Assembly (NCBI RefSeq): GCF_010468565.1
Contig: NZ_WUEG01000002.1
Location: 127,933-191,932, forward strand
DNA: 64,000 nt
Direction of reading: 5' to 3'
From: Allomuricauda sp. TY007
GTDB taxonomy: Bacteria; Bacteroidota; Bacteroidia; Flavobacteriales; Flavobacteriaceae
The translations under genes and the position numbers were made by a program. Under the pieces are notes generated by a model. The model was not told the DNA's origin. It saw nothing but the letters and a program-made list of their open reading frames with translations, and made no database searches. This document shows, in pieces, positions 8,525 through 18,647 of the stretch (position 1 is its first letter; each line of letters starts with the position of its first letter).

Positions 8525-8631
8525 CATAATATTACCAACGTCACCCTGAACTTGATTCAGGGTCACATAAAAATGCTCATATTCAGCAGGATGAGATGTT
8601 GAAACAAGTTCAACATGACGCCAAAAACACC
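8525..8631. repeat. Dispersed double-hairpin repeat, copy 1
   Basis: The block contains CCCTGAA-cttga-TTCAGGG near 8544-8562 and TGTTGAA-acaag-TTCAACA near 8598-8616, two hairpins about 35 bp apart. A near-identical copy in the opposite orientation lies at 52380-52484 and a more diverged copy at 45585-45664. It resembles REP-type extragenic palindromes. It follows the Tat oxidoreductase gene. Confidence 0.85.
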
Positions 8632-8728
8632 ATTATGACATTAAACGGACAATCAGATAATCAAAAAATAAATTAAGGATACCCTTTTTTTATCCACATT
8701 TGTAAATTCAATCGAGAATTAGAGTTTT

Positions 8729-8751
8729 AAGGCCGCGTATTGCGGCCTTTT
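8729..8751 (+). terminator. Intrinsic terminator
   Basis: AAGGCCGC at 8729-8736 and GCGGCCTT at 8742-8749 form an 8-bp GC-rich stem with a 5-nt loop, followed by a short T-rich stretch. It lies more than 200 bp past the oxidoreductase stop, so it may end read-through from that gene across the repeat. Confidence 0.65.
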
Positions 8752-8785
8752 GCTTTTGAAGAGTTCGATTCCTCCTGCTTACTAC

Positions 8786-8876
8786 GTCATTTCGATATAA
8801 GATGCAAAGCATCGATTGAGAAATCTCACCATGCAAATTAGATTTCTTACTCTCCCGCCGGTCGGTTCGAAATGAC
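8786..8876. repeat. Dispersed palindromic element, single copy
   Basis: The element runs from GTCATTTCGA to GGTTCGAAATGAC with inner arms GAGAAATCT and AGATTTCT. It is the same element seen three times in the 4820-5403 array and again at 34137-34237. A related half copy (GCGAGCGAAGCAACGAGAAA) lies at about 8937-8956 and a CATTCCGTG...TGGAATCC hairpin follows near 8968-8992. Confidence 0.85.
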
Positions 8877-9158
8877 AAGGTTGACTCGAAAGAATCACAA
8901 ACATGGTGGCACCTTTCTCCATTGCGTCATATCGAGCGAGCGAAGCAACGAGAAATTCCTCAAGTGTCATTCCGTGTTTGATATGGAATCCAGTGCCGTT
9001 TGTCACATCACTTATTTTCAACTTGGTTCAATGACCGTAGCTCAGGGACGGGAACCAAATCGTTATTACATAAATGACTGTTTCTAAACGCAATAATAAT
9101 CCATCGACCAACAAAAAACGAAAACAAAGGCCCACTTCCTTTTTACATCCCAAATCGC

Positions 9159-9166
9159 TACATTTG
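9159..9166 (+). promoter_or_regulatory. Possible -7 promoter box of uvrA
   Basis: TACATTTG matches the Bacteroidota -7 consensus TAnnTTTG and ends 16 nt before the uvrA start codon. No clean -33 TTTG is visible, only a T-rich stretch near 9139-9144. Confidence 0.4.
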
Positions 9167-9182
9167 AGGTTTGCTATGATTT

Positions 9183-12044
9183 ATGATCAATTACGAAGAA
9201 CATATTGAGGTTAAGGGCGCAAGGGTCCATAATCTCAAAAATATAGATGTCACCATTCCGCGAGAAAAGCTTGTTGTAATCACAGGGCTTTCGGGCAGTG
9301 GGAAATCTTCCCTAGCCTTCGATACCATTTATGCGGAGGGGCAACGTAGGTACATTGAAACCTTTTCGGCCTACGCCAGACAGTTTTTGGGTGGATTGGA
9401 ACGTCCCGATGTGGATAAAATTGATGGACTTTCCCCCGTAATCGCCATTGAACAGAAAACCACATCAAAATCGCCACGCTCCACGGTGGGAACCATCACC
9501 GAGGTTTATGACTTCCTTCGATTGTTGTTTGCCAGAGCCGGTGACGCCTACAGTTACAATACGGGCGAAAAAATGGTAAGCTACAGCGATGAACAGATCA
9601 AGGATTTGATTATTGAAACCTACCGCGATAAAAAAATCAATGTGCTTGCTCCTGCCATAAAATCACGTAAAGGACATTACCGAGAACTTTTTGAGCAGAT
9701 TGCAAAGCAAGGTTTTGTGAAAGTGCGGGTCGATGGTGAGATTACCGACATTACGAAGGGTATGAAAGTTGATCGCTACAAAACCCATGATATTGAAATT
9801 GTTATCGACCGCTTGAAGGTTGGCGATACTGAAGATTTCCATAAACGGCTAAGTGAAACCATTAATACCGCCATGTACAGTGGGGACAATGTGCTCATGG
9901 TCCTAGAGGAAGGCGAAACGACTCCCCGATATTTCAGTAGGGATTTAATGTGTCCGTCATCGGGCATCTCCTACCCCACTCCCGAACCCAACACGTTTTC
10001 CTTTAACTCTCCAAAAGGCATGTGTCCCGAATGTAGCGGACTGGGCCATGTGTTTCAGGTCAACGAGAATAAAATCATCCCGAACAAAAAAGTATCCATT
10101 AAATCCGGTGGACTTGCCCCTTTGGGAGAATTCAAGAAATCCTGGGCCTTCAAACAACTGGAAACCATTGCACAACGCTACAATTTTGAGCTAACGGATG
10201 CCATTGAAAAGATTCCACAAGAGGCCATGAATGTTATTTTAAACGGTGGCAAAGAGAGTTTTGAGGTGGATTCCAAAAGTCTGGGCGTAAAAAGGCAGTA
10301 CAAAATTGATTACGAAGGCATTTCCAACTTCATCAAAACCCAATACGAAGAAGCCAATTCAACATCCATAAAGCGATGGGCCAAGGATTACATGGACAAA
10401 GTGGAATGTCCCGCTTGTGAAGGTTCCCGGTTGCGTAAAGAGTCACTCTATTTTAAAATAGATGGGAAGAACATTGCCGAGCTTGCCCAAATGGACATCG
10501 CCGAGCTCGCCAATTTCTTCAAACATTTGGAAGATACATTGGAAGGCAACCAGAAGAAAATTGCGGAGGAAATCATAAAGGAAATCAAAGCCCGTGTTGG
10601 TTTTTTGTTGGATGTGGGGCTTGATTATCTCTCCTTGAACCGAAGCTCCAAATCCTTGTCAGGTGGCGAGGCACAACGTATACGATTGGCAACACAAATA
10701 GGTTCGCAATTGGTAGGTGTGCTCTACATTTTGGATGAACCCAGTATTGGTCTCCACCAGCGAGACAACGAACGTTTGATTCATTCGCTGGAAGCACTTC
10801 GCGATATCGGCAACTCGGTTATTGTGGTGGAACACGACCGCGATATGATAGAATGTGCGGACCACGTCATCGATATTGGTCCAAAAGCCGGAAAACACGG
10901 TGGGGAAATCATTTCCGAAGGCAGTCCCAAGGAATTGATAGATCATCATACCATAACGGCACAATATATTACCGGGGAAATGGAGATTCCCGTTCCAGCA
11001 AAACGACGCAAAGGAACAGGTAAAAAAATTACACTTTCCGGCTGTACGGGCAATAATCTTAAGAATATTACCGTGGATTTCCCTTTGGGAAAAATGATTG
11101 GGGTCACAGGTGTATCGGGCAGTGGTAAATCCACCTTGGTCAACGAGACCCTCTACCCTATCATGAACGCTCATTATTTCAACGGCGTTAAAAAACCGAT
11201 GCCGTATAAAAAAATCAAGGGGTTGGAGCATATCGACAAGGTTATCGACATCAACCAATCGCCTATTGGACGTACGCCACGATCAAATCCAGCCACCTAC
11301 ACAGGCGTTTTTAGTGAAATACGTTCACTTTTTGCCAAAACTACCGAAGCTACCATTCGCGGCTATAAACCTGGTCGCTTCAGTTTTAATGTGGCTGGGG
11401 GAAGATGCGAAACCTGTCAAGGTGGTGGACTCAAAGTCATAGAAATGAACTTTTTGCCCGATGTGTACGTAGAATGTGAGACCTGTAATGGTAAAAGATT
11501 CAATCGGGAGACTTTGGAAATAAGGTACAAGGGGAAGTCCATTGCAGATGTTTTGGAAATGACCATCAACGAAGCAGTGGATTTCTTTGAGAATATTCCA
11601 AAAATTCATCGTAAACTTAAGACAATAAAAGATGTAGGTTTGGGTTATATATCATTGGGGCAGCAATCCACTACCCTCTCTGGTGGAGAGGCCCAACGCG
11701 TAAAATTGGCTACGGAACTCTCCAAAAGAGATACTGGAAACACATTTTACATCCTCGACGAACCGACAACAGGCTTACATTTTGAAGATATCCGAGTGCT
11801 AATGGAGGTACTTGATCGCTTGGTGGACAAAGGCAACACTATTTTGGTGATAGAACACAATATGGATGTTATCAAAATGATGGACCACATTATCGACATT
11901 GGTTACGAAGGTGGCAGAGGCGGTGGAATGGTTGTAGCAACAGGTACCCCTGAAGAAGTCGCCAAGGATAAAAAGAGCTATACAGCTAAGTTTTTAAAGA
12001 AAGAATTGGACAATACAAAGCAAAAAATTAAACGTGCAGTTTAA
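9183..12044 (+). CDS. uvrA: Excinuclease ABC subunit UvrA
   Basis: The 953-residue protein is the damage-recognition ATPase of UvrABC nucleotide excision repair. Both ABC halves are complete: Walker [13 protein letters not shown] near residue 35 and [11 protein letters not shown] near residue 642, with LSGGEAQR signatures at about 493 and 833. The second zinc module CETCQGGG...CETCNGKR is intact. In the first module the opening CxxC is CPSSG (about residue 256), so one expected Cys is Ser, while the second pair CPECSG is present; I believe this is usual in Bacteroidota. The LOG-family gene starts 16 bp downstream and is probably cotranscribed. Confidence 0.98.
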   Translation: MINYEEHIEVKGARVHNLKNIDVTIPREKLVVITGLSGSGKSSLAFDTIYAEGQRRYIETFSAYARQFLGGLERPDVDKIDGLSPVIAIEQKTTSKSPRSTVGTITEVYDFLRLLFARAGDAYSYNTGEKMVSYSDEQIKDLIIETYRDKKINVLAPAIKSRKGHYRELFEQIAKQGFVKVRVDGEITDITKGMKVDRYKTHDIEIVIDRLKVGDTEDFHKRLSETINTAMYSGDNVLMVLEEGETTPRYFSRDLMCPSSGISYPTPEPNTFSFNSPKGMCPECSGLGHVFQVNENKIIPNKKVSIKSGGLAPLGEFKKSWAFKQLETIAQRYNFELTDAIEKIPQEAMNVILNGGKESFEVDSKSLGVKRQYKIDYEGISNFIKTQYEEANSTSIKRWAKDYMDKVECPACEGSRLRKESLYFKIDGKNIAELAQMDIAELANFFKHLEDTLEGNQKKIAEEIIKEIKARVGFLLDVGLDYLSLNRSSKSLSGGEAQRIRLATQIGSQLVGVLYILDEPSIGLHQRDNERLIHSLEALRDIGNSVIVVEHDRDMIECADHVIDIGPKAGKHGGEIISEGSPKELIDHHTITAQYITGEMEIPVPAKRRKGTGKKITLSGCTGNNLKNITVDFPLGKMIGVTGVSGSGKSTLVNETLYPIMNAHYFNGVKKPMPYKKIKGLEHIDKVIDINQSPIGRTPRSNPATYTGVFSEIRSLFAKTTEATIRGYKPGRFSFNVAGGRCETCQGGGLKVIEMNFLPDVYVECETCNGKRFNRETLEIRYKGKSIADVLEMTINEAVDFFENIPKIHRKLKTIKDVGLGYISLGQQSTTLSGGEAQRVKLATELSKRDTGNTFYILDEPTTGLHFEDIRVLMEVLDRLVDKGNTILVIEHNMDVIKMMDHIIDIGYEGGRGGGMVVATGTPEEVAKDKKSYTAKFLKKELDNTKQKIKRAV

Positions 12045-12060
12045 AAAATACTGAAGAACA

Positions 12061-12753
12061 ATGCATATGCGAAGAGAAAAACATTCCAAAGGATGGAATG
12101 AGATAAAGACAAACGATTCATGGGCCATTTTTAAAATTATGGGCGAGTTTGTCAACGGATTTGAAAAAATGAGTGTTATAGGCCCTTGTGTCTCCGTTTT
12201 TGGTTCGGCAAGGGTACGTGAAGGACATCCTTACTACGATTTGGCGGTAAAAATATCCCAAAAGATTGCCGAAGCCGGTTATGGTGTCATTACTGGTGGA
12301 GGGCCCGGAATTATGGAAGCGGGCAACAAAGGTGCAAACTTGGCAGGAGGTACTTCCGTTGGATTGAACATTGACCTGCCTTTTGAGCAACACGACAATC
12401 CTTACATTGACGATGACAAAAGCCTTGATTTTGATTATTTCTTTGTTAGAAAAGTAATGTTTGTAAAATATTCCCAAGGCTTTGTGGTAATGCCGGGCGG
12501 GTTTGGGACCTTGGATGAATTTTTTGAGGCACTTACCCTTATACAAACACACAAAATACATACATTCCCAATTATACTTGTTGGTACGGAGTTCTGGAAA
12601 GGACTTATGGATTGGATCAAGAATACCCTGGTCGAGGCTGGCAACATTAGCGAAAAAGACCTGGATTTAATCAAATTAGTGGACACCGAGGATGAAGTTG
12701 TCGAAATTATTGATGCCTTTTACAAGGGCAGAACCCTTAGTCCAAATTTTTAA
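12061..12753 (+). CDS. LOG family protein (cytokinin riboside 5'-monophosphate phosphoribohydrolase-like)
   Basis: The 230-residue Rossmann-fold protein carries the LOG/lysine-decarboxylase-like signatures VFGSAR near residue 50, GVITGGGPGIMEAGNKGA near residue 78 and MPGGFGTLDE near residue 144, the PGGxGTxxE motif of the active site. Members hydrolyse nucleoside 5'-monophosphates to base and ribose phosphate, perhaps in nucleotide salvage or clean-up. It follows uvrA by 16 bp, and the next gene starts about 10 bp after its stop, so the three may form one transcript, although functional linkage is not obvious. Confidence 0.9.
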   Translation: MHMRREKHSKGWNEIKTNDSWAIFKIMGEFVNGFEKMSVIGPCVSVFGSARVREGHPYYDLAVKISQKIAEAGYGVITGGGPGIMEAGNKGANLAGGTSVGLNIDLPFEQHDNPYIDDDKSLDFDYFFVRKVMFVKYSQGFVVMPGGFGTLDEFFEALTLIQTHKIHTFPIILVGTEFWKGLMDWIKNTLVEAGNISEKDLDLIKLVDTEDEVVEIIDAFYKGRTLSPNF

Positions 12754-12763
12754 TCTTGTTGTA

Positions 12764-15598
12764 TTGATCAACCATCGGGTATTACTTAGCATTTCGCTGC
12801 TTGTTATAATGGTGTGTCCCAAACTTTGGGGACAGCACAAAAATGAAATAGTGGCCACACTCGATGGACCCACCAACCAAATACGGATTCGGCAACATTT
12901 CACCTATGTCAACCAATCGAAAAGGGGACTGTCCACATTGTATTTTAACGATTGGAACCATGCCTATTCCAACAAAAACACAGCACTGGCCAAACGGTTT
13001 GCGGAAGAATTCAACCGAAGCCTTCATTTGGCAAAAGACAGGGAACGTGGCAAAACCACCATTAAAACTATTGTGGATGACAACTACGCTGGTTTGGATT
13101 GGAAACGGGAGGGGAATTCGGATATCATTTCCGTTACGCTGAACGAAGTCCTAAAACCCAGTGAATCCATTCAGTTGTTTTTTACCTACACCATTAAATT
13201 GCCCAGTGCCAAGTTTACGGGTTACGGACGCACCGATAACCTTGGCTACAACTTACAGAATTGGTACTTGACCCCAGCAGTTTTTGATGGCGACTGGAAA
13301 TTGTACAACAACATAAACCTTGACGACCTCTATACGGATATTACGGAGACCCGAATCAATTTTACCTTCCCAGAGCAATTGTTTTTGGCATCAAACTACC
13401 GAATGTCCAGTATTGCTAGTTTTCCGGGAGGACAACATGTACAACTTATTGGCGACAAAAGAAAAAACTGTGAAATCATTCTCACCATTGATGAAAGGTT
13501 CACCAAACATGTTACGGATTACCTCACCATCACAACAGATATTGAATCGAATAAGTACGAGGAAATATCCCAAGGAATATCCATTATAAAAATTGCACAA
13601 TTTCTTCATGAAAACCTAGGGAAATACCCGCATGATAATCTTCTGGTGAGTGAATTCGATTATAATAGATCTCCATTATACGGAATCAGTCAGCTACCAT
13701 CTTTTATAAGGCCATACGAAGAACAGTTTCAATTTGAGATGAAGTTTTTGAAGACGGCCATTCGCAATTATTTAAAGGAGTCCTTATACCTAGATCCACG
13801 AAAGGAACGATGGGTGAACGATGCGATTGGATACTATTTAATGATCAAATATGTGGAAGAGCATTACCCTGATCAAAAGCTGATAGGCAAACTTTCCAAA
13901 ATCTGGGGATTAAAAAACTTCCATTTGGCACAAATGGATTTTAACGAGCAGTATTCCCTGTTCAGTATGCTATCGGCTCGTAAAAACATAGACCAAGCAC
14001 TAACAACTTCCAACGATTCCCTGATCAAGTTTAACCAAAAAATTGCCAACGGATACAAAGCTGGTCTTGGCATGTCCTATCTGTCCGCTTATTTGGGTGA
14101 AAAGAAAATTGACAGCACGGTGCTGGATTTCTTCAAAAATTACAAACAAAAACAGTTTGTATCGGCCACTGATTTTAGAAAAACCATCGAAAAGTATGCG
14201 GACAAGGAAGTGGATTGGTTTTTTGATGAATACGTGTCCACGGACAAAAAAATTGATTATAAAATCAAAAATGTTGATAAGACAGAGGACTCCATCACCT
14301 TTGTACTTAAAAATAAAAGGGGGACCAACGTACCCATCTCTGTTTTTGGACTCGAAAAGGACTCTGTAGTGTCTCATTATTGGTTCACGGATATAGATAC
14401 CACAAAAACTTTTACCATTCCTCGAAAGAGTGAAGATCGTTTGGTGCTCAACTATGATCAAAAAATCCCTGAGTTCAACCAGCGTGATAACTGGAAGACA
14501 CTGAACGGTTGGCTATCCAGCAACAAAAAGCTAAAGTTCCAATTCTTCAAGGATACCGAAGATCCGTACTACAATCAGGTTTTTTATGTTCCCATTGCAA
14601 ACTTTAACCTATACGACGGTATAACGCCCGGACTAAGACTCTACAACAAAACTTTTTTGGAAAGACAGTTCCAGTACGATATATCGCCCACATACTCCTT
14701 TTTAGAAAAAACCCTGGTGGGAAAAGTTGGTTTCAGGTACCGCAAGTATCATAAAAAAACAGGACTGTACGTTACCAATTATTCGTTTTCGGCATCGTCT
14801 TCGCATTTTCAGGAAAACTCTAGGTTTTCCACATTGACGCCTGCCGTGAGTTTTGGGTGGCGACCCGAGGATTTGCTTTCCAACAGAAGACAATATTTGC
14901 TATTAAGGTACAGGAGTGTTTTTAGAAGTATAGACGATAATCTTGTGGGCGAATTGGACACTGATCCAGATTACAGTGTTATGAACGTTAGATATACCGA
15001 TGTGGACAACAATATACTTAACTATTCCTCTTGGTCGGTAGATGCCCAACATTCCAGTGAATTTACCAAACTAGCTTTTGAATTGGAATACCGAAAATTG
15101 TTTCAAAGTAACAGACAATTGAACGTAAGGTTTTACGCAGGTAAGTTTTTACGCAACAAAACAGAGTCCAACTTTTTTAGCTTTGCCCTGGACAGGCCCA
15201 CAGATTATATGTACGACCTGGCCTATTTGGGAAGATCGGAAGATTCTGGACTATACAGCCAACAAGTTATTATTGCCGAAGGCGGGTTTAAATCAAAACT
15301 GGAGAACCCGTTTGCCAACGACTGGATAGCCACCACAAATGCCAGCACCAACATTTGGAGATGGATAGAAGCATATGGCGATCTTGGTTTTATAAAAAAC
15401 AAAGGAGATAATGCCCGCTTTGTTTATGATTCTGGAATACGGCTAAATTTGGTTACCGATTATTTTGAACTTTATTTTCCCGTATATTCAAATAGAGGTT
15501 GGGAAATTGCTCAAAACGATTATGAGGAACGTATTCGTTTTGTTGTGACCATAAGCCCTAGAACCTTGATTGGGTTGTTTACAAGAAAGTGGTTTTAA
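12764..15598 (+). CDS. M1 peptidase-like protein lacking HExxH, with a C-terminal outer-membrane barrel
   Basis: I take the TTG at 12764 as start because it gives a clean signal peptide (MINHRVLLSISLLVIMV...WGQ), 10 nt after the LOG stop; an ATG at 12692 inside the previous gene does not. The product is then 944 residues. Residues about 25-460 follow the gluzincin M1 layout, but where HExxH...WLNEGFA is expected the sequence reads KTAIRNYLKES (about 328-338) and ERWVNDAIGYY (about 347-357), so zinc ligands are absent. Residues from about 600 alternate aromatic strands and end FTRKWF, as in outer-membrane beta-barrels. It is probably a catalytically inactive, membrane-anchored descendant with a binding or scaffolding role. 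Confidence 0.82.
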   Translation: MINHRVLLSISLLVIMVCPKLWGQHKNEIVATLDGPTNQIRIRQHFTYVNQSKRGLSTLYFNDWNHAYSNKNTALAKRFAEEFNRSLHLAKDRERGKTTIKTIVDDNYAGLDWKREGNSDIISVTLNEVLKPSESIQLFFTYTIKLPSAKFTGYGRTDNLGYNLQNWYLTPAVFDGDWKLYNNINLDDLYTDITETRINFTFPEQLFLASNYRMSSIASFPGGQHVQLIGDKRKNCEIILTIDERFTKHVTDYLTITTDIESNKYEEISQGISIIKIAQFLHENLGKYPHDNLLVSEFDYNRSPLYGISQLPSFIRPYEEQFQFEMKFLKTAIRNYLKESLYLDPRKERWVNDAIGYYLMIKYVEEHYPDQKLIGKLSKIWGLKNFHLAQMDFNEQYSLFSMLSARKNIDQALTTSNDSLIKFNQKIANGYKAGLGMSYLSAYLGEKKIDSTVLDFFKNYKQKQFVSATDFRKTIEKYADKEVDWFFDEYVSTDKKIDYKIKNVDKTEDSITFVLKNKRGTNVPISVFGLEKDSVVSHYWFTDIDTTKTFTIPRKSEDRLVLNYDQKIPEFNQRDNWKTLNGWLSSNKKLKFQFFKDTEDPYYNQVFYVPIANFNLYDGITPGLRLYNKTFLERQFQYDISPTYSFLEKTLVGKVGFRYRKYHKKTGLYVTNYSFSASSSHFQENSRFSTLTPAVSFGWRPEDLLSNRRQYLLLRYRSVFRSIDDNLVGELDTDPDYSVMNVRYTDVDNNILNYSSWSVDAQHSSEFTKLAFELEYRKLFQSNRQLNVRFYAGKFLRNKTESNFFSFALDRPTDYMYDLAYLGRSEDSGLYSQQVIIAEGGFKSKLENPFANDWIATTNASTNIWRWIEAYGDLGFIKNKGDNARFVYDSGIRLNLVTDYFELYFPVYSNRGWEIAQNDYEERIRFVVTISPRTLIGLFTRKWF

Positions 15599-15754
15599 TT
15601 ATTGATTTGATAATTTACAGTTCAAAAAGCATGCTTAAATTAACGAATTTTTAATTTAAAAAGTTTATTTTGAATTATCGGTAATTTATTAACCCCAAAA
15701 CATATTGCTATTTTGATGGTTTTTTAGTAATTTCGCAGAAATCATGAACGATCT

Positions 15755-18163
15755 ATGAAACCTAACCCAAGTACAAGTAGCGACATTTCCTTTGACGATT
15801 TCAAATCTCAGATTCTTCAAGATTATGAGACAGCTGTCACCAGCAGGGAATGTAGTGTAATGGGAAGGCGGGAAGTACTTTCCGGGAAAGCCAAGTTCGG
15901 AATCTTCGGTGACGGAAAGGAACTTCCACAGTTGGCCATGGCAAGGGCATTTCAAGATGGTGATTTTAGAAGCGGATATTACCGTGACCAGACCTTTATG
16001 ATGGCATTGGGTTATTTAAGTCCAAAAGCCTTTTTTCATGGACTTTATGCCACTACCGACTTGGAAAAAGAGCCCATGAGTGCCGGAAGGCAAATGGGCG
16101 GCCATTTTGTGACCCATAGTTTAAATGAAGATGGTTCATGGAAGAACCTAACAGAACAAAAAAACAGCAGCGCAGATATTTCTTGTACAGCAGGCCAAAT
16201 GCCCCGTTTGCTCGGTTTGGCCCAAGCCTCTAAAATATATCGTAACATTGAAGGAATTGATCGGACCAACTTCTCCAAAAATGGAGATGAAGTAGCCTGG
16301 GGGACCATAGGTAACGCCAGTACCAGCGAGGGACATTTTTTTGAAACAATGAATGCCGCCGGGGTAATGCAAGTGCCCATGGTTATCTGTATTTGGGATG
16401 ATGAATACGGTATTTCCGTGCCATCGGAATACCACACCACCAAAGGTGACATCTCCGAAGCCCTTAGCGGATTGCAACGTGATGACGATAAAAAAGGCTT
16501 TGAAATATTAAAAGTAAAGGGCTGGGATTACACCGCCCTGATCCATGCTTTTGAAAATGCCTCGGATATTGCCAGGGAAGGGCATGTGCCCGTACTTATC
16601 CACGTAACAGAGCTTACCCAACCTCAAGGGCACTCCACTTCGGGCTCGCACGAAAGATACAAGTCCTCCGAGCGTTTGGAATGGGAGCGGGAAAATGATT
16701 GCAACAAGCGTTTTAGAGAATGGATTCTTGAGAACGGCATAAGTACCGAAGAGGATCTTAAAAAAGTGGAGCGTGAAATAAAACATAAAGTACGTGCCGC
16801 CAAAAAAGAAGCATGGTCCGAGTTTTTAAAACCACAATTGGCCGCTAAAAAAGAACTGGTGCCCCTACTTGACAAGGCAGCGAGCCAGAGTCCAAATCGG
16901 GCTTTTATAAACAAGTTGAAAAACGACTTAATTGCCATCGAGGAACCCTTGAAAAAGGATTTAGCTTCCAAATCCAGACAAGCACTTCGTTACCTTTTGG
17001 GGGAATCTACGCCAGAGAAAAAACAGCTTCAACAATGGGTGGATGATTTCTTGACAACCAACGAACCACAATATAGCTCACATCTGTATAACGAACTTGG
17101 CAATAAAGCCACCAAAGTGAAACAGGTACTCCCCTCCTATTCCAATGAGGACGAGGTGGATGGAAGAATCATTTTAAGGGACAATTTTGATGCCCTTTTC
17201 ACGAAGTACCCAGAAGCTTTGGTATTTGGTGAGGATACTGGGAATATTGGAGATGTAAACCAAGGGCTTGAAGGGCTTCAAAAGAAATATGGAAAATTAA
17301 GGGTTGCCGATACGGGAATACGAGAAACTACCATAATAGGCCAAGGAATTGGAATGGCCCTACGTGGGTTGCGCCCCATTGCCGAAATACAATATTTGGA
17401 TTATATTCTTTACGCCATCCAAACATTGAGCGACGATTTAGCCACCCTAATGTACCGAACTGTTGGAAAACAAAAGGCTCCACTTATTGTACGTACCAGG
17501 GGACACCGTTTGGAAGGAATATGGCACTCTGGATCGCCCATGGGCGGATTGATCAATTTGTTACGGGGAATGTACATTTTGGTCCCAAGAAACATGACAC
17601 AGGCCGCAGGTTTCTATAACACACTTATGAAAAGTGACGAACCTGCCTTGATTATCGAAAGCCTGAACGGGTATCGTTTAAAAGAAAAGAAACCTTCTAA
17701 TTTAGGTGAGTTTTGCACACCAATCGGTAAAGTAGAAACCCTAAAAGAAGGAACGGACATTACGTTGCTATCCTACGGTTCCACCCTTAGGATCGTGGAA
17801 AAAGTTGCCAACGACCTTTTGGAAGTAGGTATAGATGCTGAAGTGATCGATGCACAATCATTGCTTCCGTTCGATTTGGAACATGATGTGGTAAAAAGTC
17901 TACAAAAAACCAACAGGTTCTTGGTAATCGATGAAGATGTTCCCGGTGGATGTTCTGCCTATTTATTGCAAGAAGTGGTTGAAAAACAAGGAGGCTACCG
18001 TTATTTGGACAGTGCTCCGCAAACATTGTCGGCAAAAGCACACCGTCCAGCTTACGCATCGGATGGGGATTACTTTTCCAAACCCAATGCCGAGGATATT
18101 TTTGAGAAAGTTTACCAAATCATGCACGAATCCGACCCGAAATCCTACCCAGTGCTTAGGTAA
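15755..18163 (+). CDS. Branched-chain 2-oxoacid dehydrogenase E1, alpha and beta fused
   Basis: The 802-residue protein decarboxylates branched-chain 2-oxoacids with thiamine diphosphate. The alpha half (about residues 20-400) has RQMGGHF, the GNASTSEGHFFE cofactor loop and WDDEYGISVP. The beta half starts near 470 with VFGEDTGNIGDVNQG and continues with RVADTGIRE, EIQYLDYI and VIDEDVPGG. In most bacteria these are two genes; the single-chain form is typical of Bacteroidota. No E2 or E3 gene is adjacent, so the complex is encoded in pieces. A DoxX gene follows about 100 bp downstream. Confidence 0.93.
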   Translation: MKPNPSTSSDISFDDFKSQILQDYETAVTSRECSVMGRREVLSGKAKFGIFGDGKELPQLAMARAFQDGDFRSGYYRDQTFMMALGYLSPKAFFHGLYATTDLEKEPMSAGRQMGGHFVTHSLNEDGSWKNLTEQKNSSADISCTAGQMPRLLGLAQASKIYRNIEGIDRTNFSKNGDEVAWGTIGNASTSEGHFFETMNAAGVMQVPMVICIWDDEYGISVPSEYHTTKGDISEALSGLQRDDDKKGFEILKVKGWDYTALIHAFENASDIAREGHVPVLIHVTELTQPQGHSTSGSHERYKSSERLEWERENDCNKRFREWILENGISTEEDLKKVEREIKHKVRAAKKEAWSEFLKPQLAAKKELVPLLDKAASQSPNRAFINKLKNDLIAIEEPLKKDLASKSRQALRYLLGESTPEKKQLQQWVDDFLTTNEPQYSSHLYNELGNKATKVKQVLPSYSNEDEVDGRIILRDNFDALFTKYPEALVFGEDTGNIGDVNQGLEGLQKKYGKLRVADTGIRETTIIGQGIGMALRGLRPIAEIQYLDYILYAIQTLSDDLATLMYRTVGKQKAPLIVRTRGHRLEGIWHSGSPMGGLINLLRGMYILVPRNMTQAAGFYNTLMKSDEPALIIESLNGYRLKEKKPSNLGEFCTPIGKVETLKEGTDITLLSYGSTLRIVEKVANDLLEVGIDAEVIDAQSLLPFDLEHDVVKSLQKTNRFLVIDEDVPGGCSAYLLQEVVEKQGGYRYLDSAPQTLSAKAHRPAYASDGDYFSKPNAEDIFEKVYQIMHESDPKSYPVLR

Positions 18164-18267
18164 TGTTTTGGGCACAGATCAATCCAAAAACACTTTTCGT
18201 CAATTATTGTTACGTTTTTTAAAACATAATTTATACATTCACGTGGATTAAAAATTTTTCCCCAAGA

Positions 18268-18645
18268 ATGAAAAACAATACTTTGATACACCTAGGGCTT
18301 GCTTTGCTAAGAATTGTTCCTTCTGCATTTATGCTAACCCACGGCTACCCTAAACTTATGAACCTTATCAACGGTAACACGGAATTTGCCAATCCTTTTG
18401 GCATTGGTCAAGCCCCGTCTCTTTTTTTGGCCGTTGTTGGTGAATTTATCTGTCCACTTTTGATCATTATAGGTTTTAAAACCAGATGGGCCGCTATACC
18501 TACCGCAATAACCATGTTTGTTGCAGGTTTTATGATCCACGGAGCTGATCCATTCGGAAAAAAGGAGATGGCTTTACTTTACCTAACCATATTTGTGGTC
18601 ATCATGCTATTGGGTCCCGGTAAATATAGTGTGGACAAAAGGTAA
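18268..18645 (+). CDS. DoxX family membrane protein
   Basis: The 125-residue product has four predicted membrane helices. It begins LGLALLRIVPSAFMLTHGYPKL, with the conserved HGxxK of the DoxX family, and continues with PSLFLAVVGEFICPLLIIIG and a Gly-rich third helix. DoxX proteins are small inner-membrane proteins tied in some bacteria to terminal oxidase or thiol redox functions, but the role of stand-alone copies is unclear. It converges on holA with only two bases between the stop codons. Confidence 0.9.
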   Translation: MKNNTLIHLGLALLRIVPSAFMLTHGYPKLMNLINGNTEFANPFGIGQAPSLFLAVVGEFICPLLIIIGFKTRWAAIPTAITMFVAGFMIHGADPFGKKEMALLYLTIFVVIMLLGPGKYSVDKR

Positions 18646-18647
18646 TC

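Noticed and set aside
8755..8775. GAGTTCGATTCCTCC resembling a tRNA 3' end
   Set aside because: The T-arm does not pair and no acceptor or anticodon arm lies upstream; a terminator directly precedes it.
10659..11258. 199-codon frame antisense to uvrA
   Set aside because: It is a shadow frame of a strongly conserved gene and shows no protein-like features.
12692..12763. N-terminal extension of the M1-like gene to ATG 12692
   Set aside because: It lies in the LOG gene and breaks the signal peptide; the TTG at 12764 gives a clean one.
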